A stretch of DNA of 48,552 nucleotides from Porticoccaceae bacterium (GTDB taxonomy: Bacteria; Pseudomonadota; Gammaproteobacteria; Pseudomonadales; Porticoccaceae). This document shows positions 8,150-17,039 of this stretch, in pieces. Numbering within the stretch: the first letter of the stretch is position 1; each line of letters starts with the position of its first letter. The notes under the pieces are model-generated. The model saw nothing but the letters and a program-made list of their open reading frames with translations, was not told where the DNA came from and made no database searches. Position numbers and translations under genes: made by a program. The DNA lies in NCBI GenBank assembly GCA_023228865.1, contig JALOAH010000021.1, positions 1 through 48,552 on the forward strand, in the 5' to 3' direction.

Positions 8150-8586
8150 GAAGAACCAGTGTTTTTTCAGGCGCTTTTGGATGCCTCGCTGATACGCCCA
8201 CTGGTTGAGCGCTATGACCGTGGACTCAGGGCTCCATCAGATGCCAGATCATGTACACTTGATGATATCGATGCCGCAGAAGTATGCAGTGGCCCAGATG
8301 GTAGGATTTATCAGGGCAAGAATGCGATCCGTATATCGTGATAATTTTTGGGCCGCCAGAGGAATTTTGTCGGAGAGTACTTCTGGGTAAAAGGGTATCT
8401 CGCAGCGACATTGGGTCGGGATGAGTAAGTTATTAACTAATATATCCGGCACCAAGAAGCGGAAGACCGGCGAATTGACCAGAGAAAACTGATGTAGTAG
8501 GGGATTAAAGGAACCGAAGGTTCCGTCATTGGCCGCTTCGAGCGGATCACAAAACTAAAGCCCCGGCTTGTCCGGGGGATATTTCC
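8150..8586 (+). mobile_element. Degenerate IS200-like element with its right-end hairpins
   Basis: Remnant of an IS200/IS605-type element. One frame gives MPDHVHLMISMPQKYAVAQ, the TnpA HUH motif (His-x-His in a hydrophobic strand), continuing to GFIRARMRSVYRD. The next part is in another frame: RNFVGEYFWVKGYLAATLG, then YIRHQEAEDRRIDQRKL, with two in-frame stops (about 8428 and 8440). So tnpA is dead through at least one frameshift plus stops; the remnant coding part ends near 8497. Downstream, small palindromes (GGAACC/GGTTCC, CCGCT/AGCGG, CCCCGG/CCGGGG at 8561-8577) match the stem-loop right end of IS200-like elements. The left boundary is not clear. Confidence 0.75.
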
Positions 8587-8589
8587 TTG

Positions 8590-9004
8590 CTTCTACAGTA
8601 TGGTGTTCTACTTCTGCGTGCGTTTCTGGTATCGCTATAACGAGCGGGACAGCCCGATCAGTTGGCATGCGCGGCGCTCGGAGATGCCGGTGTGATTCTG
8701 CACATGTCTGACCGTCTCTTGCCGCTCTGTTGGGCTTACCTTTTACCCGGACAACGACTTTAAGTGCCTTGATGTCCAGGTGTGCTTCGCTCAGTAACTT
8801 TTTCAACCTATCCTGCTCCGGCTCTTTCGGCCGTTTTGTGTCTGGCGCCGTCATGCCGCCGAAATTTGCGCGCCACGTATAGAGCGAAACATCACTTAAG
8901 CCGTATCGAAGACAGAATTTGTTGATCTGTACACCTGCATCGGTCTGCTTCAGAAAATCCAGAATCTGCTCTTCCGTAAAACGATACTTCACTACCATCT
9001 CCAC
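8590..9004 (-). pseudogene. IS3-family transposase remnant (OrfA plus start of OrfB)
   Basis: The first 90 residues are IS3-family OrfA: KYRFTEEQILDFLKQTDAG, a helix-turn-helix around residues 24-47 (GVQINKFCLRYGLSDVSLYTW), and LKKLLSEAHLDIKALKVVV. The OrfB start is present in another frame (HTGISERRACQLIGLSRS, then RYQKRTQK) and breaks off there, so no catalytic DDE domain survives. The open frame continues to a stop at 8555 only because it runs into the right-end hairpin of the neighbouring IS200 remnant, giving a meaningless tail (KYPPDKPGL). Non-functional. Confidence 0.8.
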
Positions 9005-10019
9005 TACGGATCACGAACTCTACTAAGTACGGCCTGATGCAGAAAACGGGGAGCAGGCCAAATGGCAGGCTACAGCGGTTTGCTCGCAGGACTCTACAGA
9101 TAGGATAAAGGGTTACAGTATACGGATTAGAAGGTTGATAGGTGGCTGTTATACGTGTGTCGAATTCCTTAAGCGCGTTTACATCAAGTGGGCTGTGTTC
9201 TTGGTGTGAAAACTTCCCGCAATTCCTCTCTGCTGAAAGGTCTATTCTGGTCTAATTTAGATTAATCCGATCTAATGATTTGGTATGGCATTAGGTGTAG
9301 CAATTTTGTTTATTTTAAAAAAAATCAATATAAATCAATGGCAACATACCAATGCATCATGGGGGTGTGCGCGGAATTATCAATATTACTCATATAAAAC
9401 AATCGCTTAATGTTTTTTCTGCGGTATTTTTGGACAAATTGGAGCCGCTTTTCGCCATGTTTTCCATGCCTGCTCAGATACGCTTCAGCTGCCTGGAAGG
9501 CTTTGTATCTATTCGGCGACCAGAGACATTCACTGCCAGGGGGTAATCCTTGCGATCCATGGAGTTGCCATTGGCGCTATGCCGGAGTGGTCGATTGTAA
9601 TGCACTTCAATGTGCTCGAATACCGTTTGTCCCATTCCTCCCCCTGATGATGAATTGCTTCCCATGGATGATCTCCACCTTAATTGAATGAAACAAATCC
9701 TCAGTGCAGGCACTGTTGTAACAGTTGCTTTTGCTACTTACGCAGGAGATCAATCAGGTTGATACAGTCGTCCCTGGTAGGCACAAGAGCAAGATCGGTT
9801 TCCCTGAATTGCAAAGGAGCGGGTGTGTCCAGCAGGCAGTTGTGATGGTGCTGATCAATAATCTTCCCAGGTTTTCGCAATGTGCAAGGCAATACCTGGT
9901 GGTGGACACAATCAGTCTTCGCCGGGCGATCCCTCGGATTATCATGGAGAACTCTTTACCTACATTGGCACAAATGGCAACAGCGCATCCCTCGGCGGCA
10001 ATACCAATTAACCAGATTA
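9005..10019. other. About 1 kb without an intact gene (mobile-element debris)
   Basis: No supported gene. Short open frames here have no convincing ribosome sites, family motifs or coherent composition. An IS3-type OrfB tail remnant lies at 9566-9712. The stretch 9240-9350 is AT-rich with repeated TCTAAT-like words (tctaatttag, tctaatgatt). The rest looks like eroded sequence between the island and the formaldehyde operon. No tRNA or attachment repeat was found by eye. Confidence 0.5.
9566..9712 (-). pseudogene. IS3-family OrfB C-terminal remnant
   Basis: Minus-strand translation gives EDLFHSIKVEIIHGKQF, then in a shifted frame QTVFEHIEVHYNRPLRHSAN. These match the conserved end of IS3-family OrfB (the final catalytic Glu region, the usual F-x-YIE-x-YN segment and RRHSALGY). 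It is frameshifted and lacks the rest of the transposase. It lies upstream of the OrfA remnant in transcription order, so it is a separate fragment or a rearranged piece. Confidence 0.7.
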
Positions 10020-10135
10020 TTTAAGGAAGCTCTGCTTGATGTGATTCCTGCGCAGGCGGGAATCTATGCTTGATCTTTCTGTAATCCCGCCTGCGCGGGA
10101 GTGATGAAAACAGAATTAATCAGAACTTCCTTTAA
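10020..10135. repeat. 116-bp palindromic MITE/REP-like element
   Basis: Outer arms TTTAAGGAAGCTCTG (10020-10034) and CAGAACTTCCTTTAA (10121-10135) are inverted copies matching at 13 of 15 positions. Inside, TTCCTGCGCAGGCGGGAAT and AATCCCGCCTGCGCGGGA form a second nested inverted repeat. There is no coding capacity. The GCGCAGGCGGGAAT core is a widespread proteobacterial repeat motif. It lies about 80 bases upstream of adhC and could affect that promoter. Confidence 0.7.
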
Positions 10136-10217
10136 GGGGGTGTCCATGTGCACTTTCGAATACCTCTTGGTTTAGTTTACAGTGTCGTTTTGAATTAATA
10201 CGAGTGAGAGCAAAAAG

Positions 10218-11324
10218 ATGAAAACCCGTGCTGCGGTTGCCTTTGGCGCCGGAAAACCCCTGGAAATTGTCGATGTGGATCTGGAAGGCCCCAAAGCCGG
10301 CGAAGTTTTGGTAGAGGTGAAGGCCACCGGTGTCTGCCATACGGATGCGTTCACTCTATCGGGCGATGATCCTGAAGGCGCCTTTCCCGCGATTCTCGGT
10401 CACGAAGGGGCTGGCGTGGTGGTTGAGATCGGGCCTGGGGTCAAAGGCTTGAAACCGGGAGACCATGTGATACCCCTATATACCCCGGAGTGCCGGGAGT
10501 GCGATTACTGCCTGCATCCCAAAACCAACCTGTGTCAGGCTATTCGAACCACTCAGGGGCAGGGCGTGATGCCTGACGGTACCAGCCGTTTTTCCCTGGA
10601 TGGCAAGCCCATTCTCCACTACATGGGTTGCTCCACGTTTTCCAACTACACAGTATTGCCGGAAATCGCCTTGGCCAAAGTTCGGGAAGATGCCCCTTTC
10701 GACAAGATCTGCTATATAGGTTGTGGCGTCACCACAGGCATTGGTGCAGTGGCCTTCACCATGAAAGTGGAGCCGGGCTCCACCGTCGCTGTTTTTGGTT
10801 TGGGCGGCATAGGCCTCAATGTAATTCAGGGCGCCAAAATGGTGGGCGCCACCCGTATTATCGGTGTCGATCTGAATCCTTCGAAAGTTAAATTGGCAAC
10901 GAAATTTGGCATGACGGATTTCGTCAATCCCAAGGAGGTGGGCAATGTGGTGGATCATCTGATTCAAATGACCGGTGGCGGCGTCGACTACAGCTTTGAA
11001 TGTATCGGCAATGTGAATGTGATGCGTCAGGCTCTTGAGTGCTGCCACAAGGGTTGGGGGCAGAGTTGCATTATTGGTGTCGCCGGCGCCGGCCAGGAAA
11101 TTTCCACTCGCCCGTTCCAGCTGGTGACAGGTCGTTCATGGCGGGGTACGGCCTTTGGTGGCGCCCGTGGCCGCACCGATGTTCCCAAAATTGTCGACTG
11201 GTATATGGAAGGCAAGATCAATATTGATGACTTGATTACCCATACCATGCCCCTGGATGAGATCAATACGGCGTTTGATCTGATGCATGCCGGTGAGAGT
11301 ATTCGCTCTGTGGTGCTCTACTGA
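10218..11324 (+). CDS. adhC: S-(hydroxymethyl)glutathione dehydrogenase / class III alcohol dehydrogenase
   Basis: 368-aa zinc alcohol dehydrogenase of class III (FrmA/AdhC/GSH-FDH) that oxidises S-hydroxymethylglutathione, formed from formaldehyde and glutathione, to S-formylglutathione with NAD+. It also reduces S-nitrosoglutathione in known relatives. Catalytic zinc ligands C40, H62 and C169 and structural zinc cysteines C92, C95, C98 and C106 are all present, with the NAD motif GLGGIG at 194-199. Arg110 in [16 protein letters not shown] fits the class III signature. Length is normal. It opens the formaldehyde-to-CO2 operon. A purine-rich GAGTGAGAG lies before the ATG. Its stop overlaps the fghA start as TGATG. 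No FrmR-type repressor is adjacent. Confidence 0.97.
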   Translation: MKTRAAVAFGAGKPLEIVDVDLEGPKAGEVLVEVKATGVCHTDAFTLSGDDPEGAFPAILGHEGAGVVVEIGPGVKGLKPGDHVIPLYTPECRECDYCLHPKTNLCQAIRTTQGQGVMPDGTSRFSLDGKPILHYMGCSTFSNYTVLPEIALAKVREDAPFDKICYIGCGVTTGIGAVAFTMKVEPGSTVAVFGLGGIGLNVIQGAKMVGATRIIGVDLNPSKVKLATKFGMTDFVNPKEVGNVVDHLIQMTGGGVDYSFECIGNVNVMRQALECCHKGWGQSCIIGVAGAGQEISTRPFQLVTGRSWRGTAFGGARGRTDVPKIVDWYMEGKINIDDLITHTMPLDEINTAFDLMHAGESIRSVVLY

Positions 11325-12172
11325 TGGCTGTACAACAGATTGGCAATAACCGTTGCTTTGGCGGCCAACAGCTGCGTTACAGCCACCATTCTGACGTGCT
11401 CAAGTGCGAAATGACGTTTTCAATCTACCTGCCGCCACAGGCGCACAATGGTGAAAAGGTGCCAGTGCTTTACTGGTTATCCGGACTGACCTGCACCGAT
11501 GAAAATTTCGTTACCAAGGCGGGGGCACAGCAATATGCTGCCAAGTACGGGGTGGCGATAGTCGCCCCGGATACCAGCCCTCGGGGAGACAGCGTGCCTG
11601 ACGACCCTGAAGGCGCATTTGATTTTGGTCTGGGCGCCGGTTTTTATGTCAACGCTACACAGCAACCCTGGGCAACTCATTACCGGATGTATGATTACAT
11701 TGTCAAAGAGCTGCCCGAGCTAGTGAACAGCCACTTTTCTGTAGATGGCAACCGGGTGGGTATTTTCGGCCACTCCATGGGGGGGCACGGTGCGCTGACC
11801 ATCGCTCTGAAAAATGCCGGAAAATACCGCGCTGTCAGCGCCTTCTCCCCCATCTGTTCACCCATCCATTGCCCCTGGGGGCAAAAGGCGCTGGACAATT
11901 ATCTGGGGAATGATACCGCTGCCTGGGCAGAATACGATGCCTGCGAATTGGTCAAAAAGGCGAAAACCCATCTGCCCGTGCTGGTTGACCAGGGAGGAGC
12001 TGACGGATTTCTGAAGGAGCAACTTAAAACGGAGCTGTTATTGCAAGCCAGTATTGATAACGACTATCCCATGGATATTCGAATGCATGCGGGCTACGAT
12101 CATAGTTACTTTTTTATCGCGAGTTTTATTGAAGATCATATTCGCTTTCACTGCCAGCACCTGACTGCATAG
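11324..12172 (+). CDS. fghA: S-formylglutathione hydrolase
   Basis: 282-aa esterase-D family serine hydrolase that cleaves S-formylglutathione to formate and glutathione, the second step of glutathione-dependent formaldehyde oxidation. The nucleophile elbow GHSMGGHG places Ser151. Asp227 (DQGGADGFL) and His260 (GYDHSYFFI) complete the triad. The WLSGLTCTDENF segment near residues 51-62 is typical of the family and forms the oxyanion site. Length is normal and the protein is cytoplasmic. The ATG overlaps the adhC stop by one base (TGATG), so translation is coupled. Only 3 bases separate it from fdsG, which consumes its product formate. Confidence 0.97.
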   Translation: MAVQQIGNNRCFGGQQLRYSHHSDVLKCEMTFSIYLPPQAHNGEKVPVLYWLSGLTCTDENFVTKAGAQQYAAKYGVAIVAPDTSPRGDSVPDDPEGAFDFGLGAGFYVNATQQPWATHYRMYDYIVKELPELVNSHFSVDGNRVGIFGHSMGGHGALTIALKNAGKYRAVSAFSPICSPIHCPWGQKALDNYLGNDTAAWAEYDACELVKKAKTHLPVLVDQGGADGFLKEQLKTELLLQASIDNDYPMDIRMHAGYDHSYFFIASFIEDHIRFHCQHLTA

Positions 12173-12175
12173 CAT

Positions 12176-12646
12176 ATGACGTTATCCCTTGAACTAGATC
12201 CTTTGCTAGAGAAATTCAGCCGTATTGAAGGGTCGTTATTGCCGTTGCTACACGGCATTCAGGCGCAATACGGTTATATCCCGGTGGAAGCGGAGCCGGC
12301 TATTGCCAAAGCGCTGAATCTGTCGAACGCGGAAGTGCGGGGTGTGCTCTCCTTTTACCATGACTTCCGTAGCACCGCGCCGGGAAAACACCAGATCAAA
12401 ATCTGTTGTGCCGAAGCCTGTCAGGCGCGAGGCGGTCGGGCGTTGTCCGACTATGTTAAAGCGCGGCTGAATGTTGACTATGGCGAGACTACGACCGATG
12501 GCCTGGTGACAGTGGACAAGGTTTATTGCCTCGGTAATTGCAGTTGCGGCCCCTCTGTGGCAGTGGCGGATGAAGTCTATGCCAATATGGATGCGTCGCG
12601 CTTTGATGCCCTGTTAGCCGAGTTGGGTGTGGAGGTTGGCCAATGA
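12176..12646 (+). CDS. fdsG: NAD-dependent formate dehydrogenase gamma subunit
   Basis: 156-aa NuoE-like [2Fe-2S] subunit of soluble molybdenum formate dehydrogenase. Cluster ligands C77 and C82 (ICCAEACQ) and C118 and C122 (CLGNC) have the C-x4-C ... C-x3-C spacing of the family. The N-terminal helical part (QYGYIPVEAEPAIAKALNLS, GVLSFYHDFR) is the usual NuoE lead-in. It carries electrons in the diaphorase unit with FdsB. Adjacency to a molybdenum catalytic subunit rather than nuoABCD genes shows this is Fds, not complex I. The stop overlaps the fdsB start as ATGA. Confidence 0.95.
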   Translation: MTLSLELDPLLEKFSRIEGSLLPLLHGIQAQYGYIPVEAEPAIAKALNLSNAEVRGVLSFYHDFRSTAPGKHQIKICCAEACQARGGRALSDYVKARLNVDYGETTTDGLVTVDKVYCLGNCSCGPSVAVADEVYANMDASRFDALLAELGVEVGQ

Positions 12647-14199
12647 GTGTGCGGCTTTTTGTTCCGCAAGATACCACCGCCTGCGCTCTTGGCGCTAACC
12701 GGGTGGCCGCAGCTATTATCAAAACCGCTGACAACAACGGGGCTGATATTGAACTGATCCGCAACGGCTCCCGCGGGCTGTTCTGGCTTGAACCCCTGGT
12801 GGAGGTGGAATACGACGGCCAGCGCCATGGCTTCGGTTCGGTGACTGTTGCGGATGTGCCCGCCGTGCTCTTGGCCATCGCCAAGGGCCAATTGGAATCC
12901 GTCCCCAATTATGTGGGCAGGGTTGCCGACATTCCCTATCTGAAAAACCAGCAGCGACTGACCTTTTGCCGCGCTGGAGAGGGCGACCCCCGGTGTCTCG
13001 ACACCTACCAGGCGCTGGGCGGTTTTAAGGGGCTCTTTCGCGCACTGGACATGAACCCCCAGGGGATTGTTGACGAGATCAAGGCCTCGGGCTTGCGCGG
13101 TCGCGGTGGCGCGGCCTTTCCTGCGGGTATTAAATGGCAGACGGTGCTGGATGCGAAGGCGGATCAAAAATACGTCGTCTGCAATGCCGACGAGGGCGAC
13201 TCCGGCACCTTTGCCGATCGCCTGTTGATGGAGTCTGATCCCTATCAGTTGATTGAAGGCATGTTAATCGCGGGTCTGGCGGTGGGTGCCACTAGAGGCT
13301 ACATCTATCTGCGTTCCGAATACCCCAAGGCTCACCAAATACTCAACCAGGCTATTGACCGGGCGCAACAGGCGGGTTTTCTGGGGTCGGCCATTTGCGG
13401 CACGGATCGGGCGTTTCACCTGGAGGTGCGCCTGGGCGCCGGTGCCTATATTTGCGGTGAGGAAACTTCCCTGCTTAACAGCCTGGAAGGCAAGCGAGGC
13501 ACGGTGCGTGCCAAACCCCCGTTACCCGCCATTGAAGGACTGTTTGGCAAGCCCACCCTGGTCAACAACGTGCTGACCCTGGCGGCGGTGTCCACCATCA
13601 TGGAAAAAGGCGCGGCCTATTACGAAGGTTTTGGCCTGGGTCGCTCCAAAGGCACCATGCCGTTTCAGCTGGCGGGCAATATTCAACGGGGCGGCTTGGT
13701 GGAGCTGGCCTTTGGCGTCACCCTGCGTGAATTGGTGGAGAACTACGGCGGTGGCACGGCGTCGGCACGGCCGATCAAGGCGATACAGGTGGGTGGCCCA
13801 CTGGGCGCCTACCTGCCGGAATCACACTGGGATACTCCTCTTGATTACGAATCCTTTGGCGCCATCAACGCTATGCTCGGTCACGGCGGGGTGGTGGTGT
13901 TTGATGACACCGTGGACATGGGGCAACAGGCGCGCTTTGCCATGGAATTCTGTGCCGCCGAATCCTGCGGTAAATGCACACCCTGTCGCATCGGTTCGGT
14001 GCGCGGTGTCGAGGTGATCGATCGCATCCGCCGCAATGAAGATCGCGACAACAACCTGGTTTTATTGCGGGATCTGTGCGATACCCTGGAGCAGGGTTCT
14101 CTGTGTGCCATGGGGGGCTTGACTCCCTATCCGGTGCGCAGCGCCCTGGCTCACTTTGCAGAGGACTTCACGCCAAAGCGGACAACGGGAGACAGCTGA
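12643..14199 (+). CDS. fdsB: NAD-dependent formate dehydrogenase beta subunit (FMN/NADH site)
   Basis: 518-aa NuoF-like flavoprotein that reduces NAD+ with electrons from formate. An N-terminal thioredoxin-like extension (about residues 1-110) precedes the core. FMN-binding GLRGRGGAAFPAG lies at 150-162, the NADH-site GAGAYICGEETSLLNSLEGKRG begins at 265, and the [4Fe-4S] ligands are C442, C445, C448 and C488 (SCGKCTPCRIG ... SLCAMGG). Length agrees with FdsB from other proteobacteria. It starts inside the fdsG stop (ATGA) and its own TGA overlaps the fdsA ATG, so the fds genes are tightly coupled. Confidence 0.96.
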   Translation: MSVRLFVPQDTTACALGANRVAAAIIKTADNNGADIELIRNGSRGLFWLEPLVEVEYDGQRHGFGSVTVADVPAVLLAIAKGQLESVPNYVGRVADIPYLKNQQRLTFCRAGEGDPRCLDTYQALGGFKGLFRALDMNPQGIVDEIKASGLRGRGGAAFPAGIKWQTVLDAKADQKYVVCNADEGDSGTFADRLLMESDPYQLIEGMLIAGLAVGATRGYIYLRSEYPKAHQILNQAIDRAQQAGFLGSAICGTDRAFHLEVRLGAGAYICGEETSLLNSLEGKRGTVRAKPPLPAIEGLFGKPTLVNNVLTLAAVSTIMEKGAAYYEGFGLGRSKGTMPFQLAGNIQRGGLVELAFGVTLRELVENYGGGTASARPIKAIQVGGPLGAYLPESHWDTPLDYESFGAINAMLGHGGVVVFDDTVDMGQQARFAMEFCAAESCGKCTPCRIGSVRGVEVIDRIRRNEDRDNNLVLLRDLCDTLEQGSLCAMGGLTPYPVRSALAHFAEDFTPKRTTGDS

Positions 14200-17039
14200 T
14201 GCTGGGATTTTACCAACCGGAAAAAGACCAGGGCACCCCAGCCCGGACAAGCCCACAGCAGGTGAGCCTGACCATCGACGGCATCGCCATATCCGTGCCC
14301 GCTGGCACCTCCGTCATGCGCGCTGCCGCGGAGGCCGGCATTAAAGTGCCCAAACTCTGCGCCACGGATTCGGTGGAGGCCTTCGGTTCCTGCCGGGTCT
14401 GCCTGGTGGAAATTGCCGGGCACAAGGGCTATCCCGCCTCCTGCACCACGCCGGTGGCAGAAGGTATGGCCGTGAAAACCCAGAGCGGGGCGCTGGCAAA
14501 ACTGCGTCGCAACGTGATGGAGCTCTACATATCGGATCATCCCCTCGATTGTCTCACCTGTCCCACAAACGGCGACTGCGAACTCCAGGACGCCGCCGGG
14601 GAAGTGGGTTTGCGGGCAGTACGCTACGGCTTTGAGGGCGAGAATCACCTAAATGCCGAAAAGGACACATCCAATCCCTACTTTACCTTCGACCCGTCAA
14701 AATGCATTGTCTGCTCCCGCTGTGTCAGAGCTTGCGAGGAAGTGCAGGGCACCTTTGCTCTGACCATCGAGGGTCGCGGTTTTGATTCCAAAGTCAGTGC
14801 CGGTGGCAAGACCTTTATGGATTCCGAGTGCGTCTCCTGTGGCGCCTGTGTCAACGCTTGCCCCACCGCGACGCTCACTGAAAACACCATTATCGACCAC
14901 GGCATTCCCGAACACAGTGTCATCACCACCTGCGCCTACTGTGGCGTGGGTTGCGGCTTCAAAGCAGACTTCAAGGGCGAACAGGTGGTGCGCATGACCC
15001 CCTGGAAGGACGGCAAGGCCAACCACGGCCACGCCTGCGTCAAGGGCCGCTTTGCCTTTGGCTATACCACCCATCGGGATCGGATCACCCGCCCGATGAT
15101 CCGGGGCTCCATCCACGACCCCTGGCGGGAGGTCTCCTGGGACGAGGCGGTGACCTATGCCGCCACGCGTCTGAAAGCCGTGCAACAGCAGTACGGTGTT
15201 AAAAGTATCGGCGCCATCTCGTCCTCCCGCTGCACTAACGAAGAGGTCTGGCTGGTACAGAAACTGGTGCGCACTGGTTTTGGCAACAACAACATCGATA
15301 CCTGCGCCCGGGTCTGTCATTCCCCCACGGGTTATGGCCTCAAGCAAACCCTGGGGGAGTCCGCCGGTACCCAGACCTTTGACTCGGTGATGCTGGCGGA
15401 TGTGATTGTGGTGATGGGCGCCAACCCCACCGAGGCGCACCCGGTGTTCGGCTCCCAGCTCAAGCGGCGTTTGCGCCAGGGGGCGAAACTGATCGTGATT
15501 GACCCGCGCCAGATCGAGCTGGTCAATGCGCCTCACGTCCACGCCGATTACCATTTGCCGGTGCGACCGGGCAGCAACGTCGCCGTGCTCAACGCCATGG
15601 CCCACACCATCGTCACGGAAGGCCTGCACAACCAGGACTTTATCGACAGCCGCTGTGAACAAGACGCCTTTGCCGACTGGCTCGCGTTTATTCAGCGAGA
15701 TGAAAACTCGCCGGAACAGACGGAAATCCACACTGGCATCCCGGCGGACGACCTGAGAGCCGCCGCTCGCCTGTACGCCACCGGTGGCAACGGCGCCATC
15801 TATTACGGCCTGGGTGTCACCGAGCACAGCCAGGGTTCTACCACCGTTATGGCCATCGCCAATCTCGCCATGCTCACCGGCAATGTCAGTCGGGAAGGGG
15901 TGGGCGTCAACCCGCTGCGAGGCCAAAATAACGTGCAGGGCTCCTGTGATATGGGCTCTTTCCCCCACGAGTTGCCCGGCTACCGCCCGGTGTCCGATGA
16001 CGCTGTGCGCGCCACCTTTGAAGTTGCCTGGGGCAGCGCGCTGGATGCCGAGCCCGGCCACCGCATTCCCAATATGTTTGAAGCGGCGCTGGACGGCACT
16101 TTCAGGGGGCTCTATTGCCAGGGCGAGGATATCGCCCAGTCCGACCCCAACACCCAGCATGTGGAGGCGGCGTTGCGCTCCCTGGAGTGTCTGATTGTTC
16201 AGGATCTGTTTCTCAACGAGACCGCCAAATTCGCCCATGTCTTTTTGCCCGGTTCCTCCTTCCTGGAGAAAGACGGCACCTTTACCAACGCCGAGCGCCG
16301 CATCTCCCGAGTGCGCCGAGCCATGGAACCCCTGGCCGGCAAGGCGGACTGGCAGACGACCCTGGCGCTGGCCAAAGCCATGGGCTGCAACTGGCACTAC
16401 GACCACCCCGCTGAAATCATGGCGGAAATCGCCCGCCTGACGCCCACCTTTGCCGGTGTCAGTTATGACAAGCTCGACAAGTTGGGCAGCCTGCAGTGGC
16501 CCTGTAATGAGGGCGCACCCGAGGGTACCCCCATTATGCATGTCGGCCAGTTTGTCCGGGGGCTGGGCAAGTTTGTGGTCACCGAATACGTGGCCACCAC
16601 AGAGCGCACCAGCCGAAAATTCCCGCTGATCCTGACCACCGGGCGTATCCTCAGCCAGTACAACGTGGGCGCCCAGACCCGACGCACCGAAAATTCCGTC
16701 TGGCACCCGGAGGATATTCTCGAAATCCACGCCCAGGATGCCGAGGTACGAGGTATCAATGACGGCGACTGGGTGGGCATTCAAAGCCGTGTCGGCAATA
16801 CCGTGTTGCGCGCCAAACTATCGGATCGGGTACAACCTGGCGTGATCTACACCACCTTCCACCATCCATTTTCCGGCGCCAATGTGGTCACCACCGATAA
16901 CTCGGACTGGGCCACCAGCTGCCCGGAGTACAAGGTCACGGCGGTACAGGTGAGCAAGGTCAACGCTCCCTCAGACTGGCAGAATCGCCAGCGGGCGTTT
17001 GACCGGGAACAGCAAGCATTGCTTTATGACGCCCACTGA
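14199..17039 (+). CDS. fdsA: NAD-dependent formate dehydrogenase alpha subunit (Mo-bisPGD)
   Basis: 946-aa molybdopterin oxidoreductase that oxidises formate to CO2. The N-terminus carries a [2Fe-2S] site (C54, C65, C68, C82), a NuoG-type H114-C118-C121-C127 site, and two ferredoxin [4Fe-4S] sites (C169/172/175/179 and C211/214/217/221). Next come the Mo-domain [4Fe-4S] ligands C245, C248, C252 and C280. The molybdenum ligand is Cys373 in CARVCHSPT, codon TGT, so it is not a selenoprotein. The next His (374) matches the catalytic His of formate dehydrogenases. The start is ATG 14199, overlapping the fdsB stop (TGATG); the frame is open further upstream but inside fdsB. Its end overlaps fdhD by 14 bases. 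Confidence 0.96.
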   Translation: MLGFYQPEKDQGTPARTSPQQVSLTIDGIAISVPAGTSVMRAAAEAGIKVPKLCATDSVEAFGSCRVCLVEIAGHKGYPASCTTPVAEGMAVKTQSGALAKLRRNVMELYISDHPLDCLTCPTNGDCELQDAAGEVGLRAVRYGFEGENHLNAEKDTSNPYFTFDPSKCIVCSRCVRACEEVQGTFALTIEGRGFDSKVSAGGKTFMDSECVSCGACVNACPTATLTENTIIDHGIPEHSVITTCAYCGVGCGFKADFKGEQVVRMTPWKDGKANHGHACVKGRFAFGYTTHRDRITRPMIRGSIHDPWREVSWDEAVTYAATRLKAVQQQYGVKSIGAISSSRCTNEEVWLVQKLVRTGFGNNNIDTCARVCHSPTGYGLKQTLGESAGTQTFDSVMLADVIVVMGANPTEAHPVFGSQLKRRLRQGAKLIVIDPRQIELVNAPHVHADYHLPVRPGSNVAVLNAMAHTIVTEGLHNQDFIDSRCEQDAFADWLAFIQRDENSPEQTEIHTGIPADDLRAAARLYATGGNGAIYYGLGVTEHSQGSTTVMAIANLAMLTGNVSREGVGVNPLRGQNNVQGSCDMGSFPHELPGYRPVSDDAVRATFEVAWGSALDAEPGHRIPNMFEAALDGTFRGLYCQGEDIAQSDPNTQHVEAALRSLECLIVQDLFLNETAKFAHVFLPGSSFLEKDGTFTNAERRISRVRRAMEPLAGKADWQTTLALAKAMGCNWHYDHPAEIMAEIARLTPTFAGVSYDKLDKLGSLQWPCNEGAPEGTPIMHVGQFVRGLGKFVVTEYVATTERTSRKFPLILTTGRILSQYNVGAQTRRTENSVWHPEDILEIHAQDAEVRGINDGDWVGIQSRVGNTVLRAKLSDRVQPGVIYTTFHHPFSGANVVTTDNSDWATSCPEYKVTAVQVSKVNAPSDWQNRQRAFDREQQALLYDAH

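Noticed and set aside
9352..10024. Several short open frames on both strands
   Set aside because: No motifs or ribosome sites apart from the IS3 OrfB tail already listed; consistent with decayed DNA.
14697..16784. Long antisense open frame opposite fdsA
   Set aside because: It is the mirror of a GC-rich, strongly constrained gene. Its translation is Gly/His/Val-rich without domains, and fdsA has all cofactor residues.
12176..17039. NuoEFG of respiratory complex I
   Set aside because: The third protein has a full Mo-bisPGD domain with Cys373-His374, the operon has formaldehyde genes and fdhD, and no other nuo genes are present.
14199..17039. Selenocysteine in the formate dehydrogenase
   Set aside because: The metal-ligand position is a TGT cysteine codon; no in-frame TGA occurs there.
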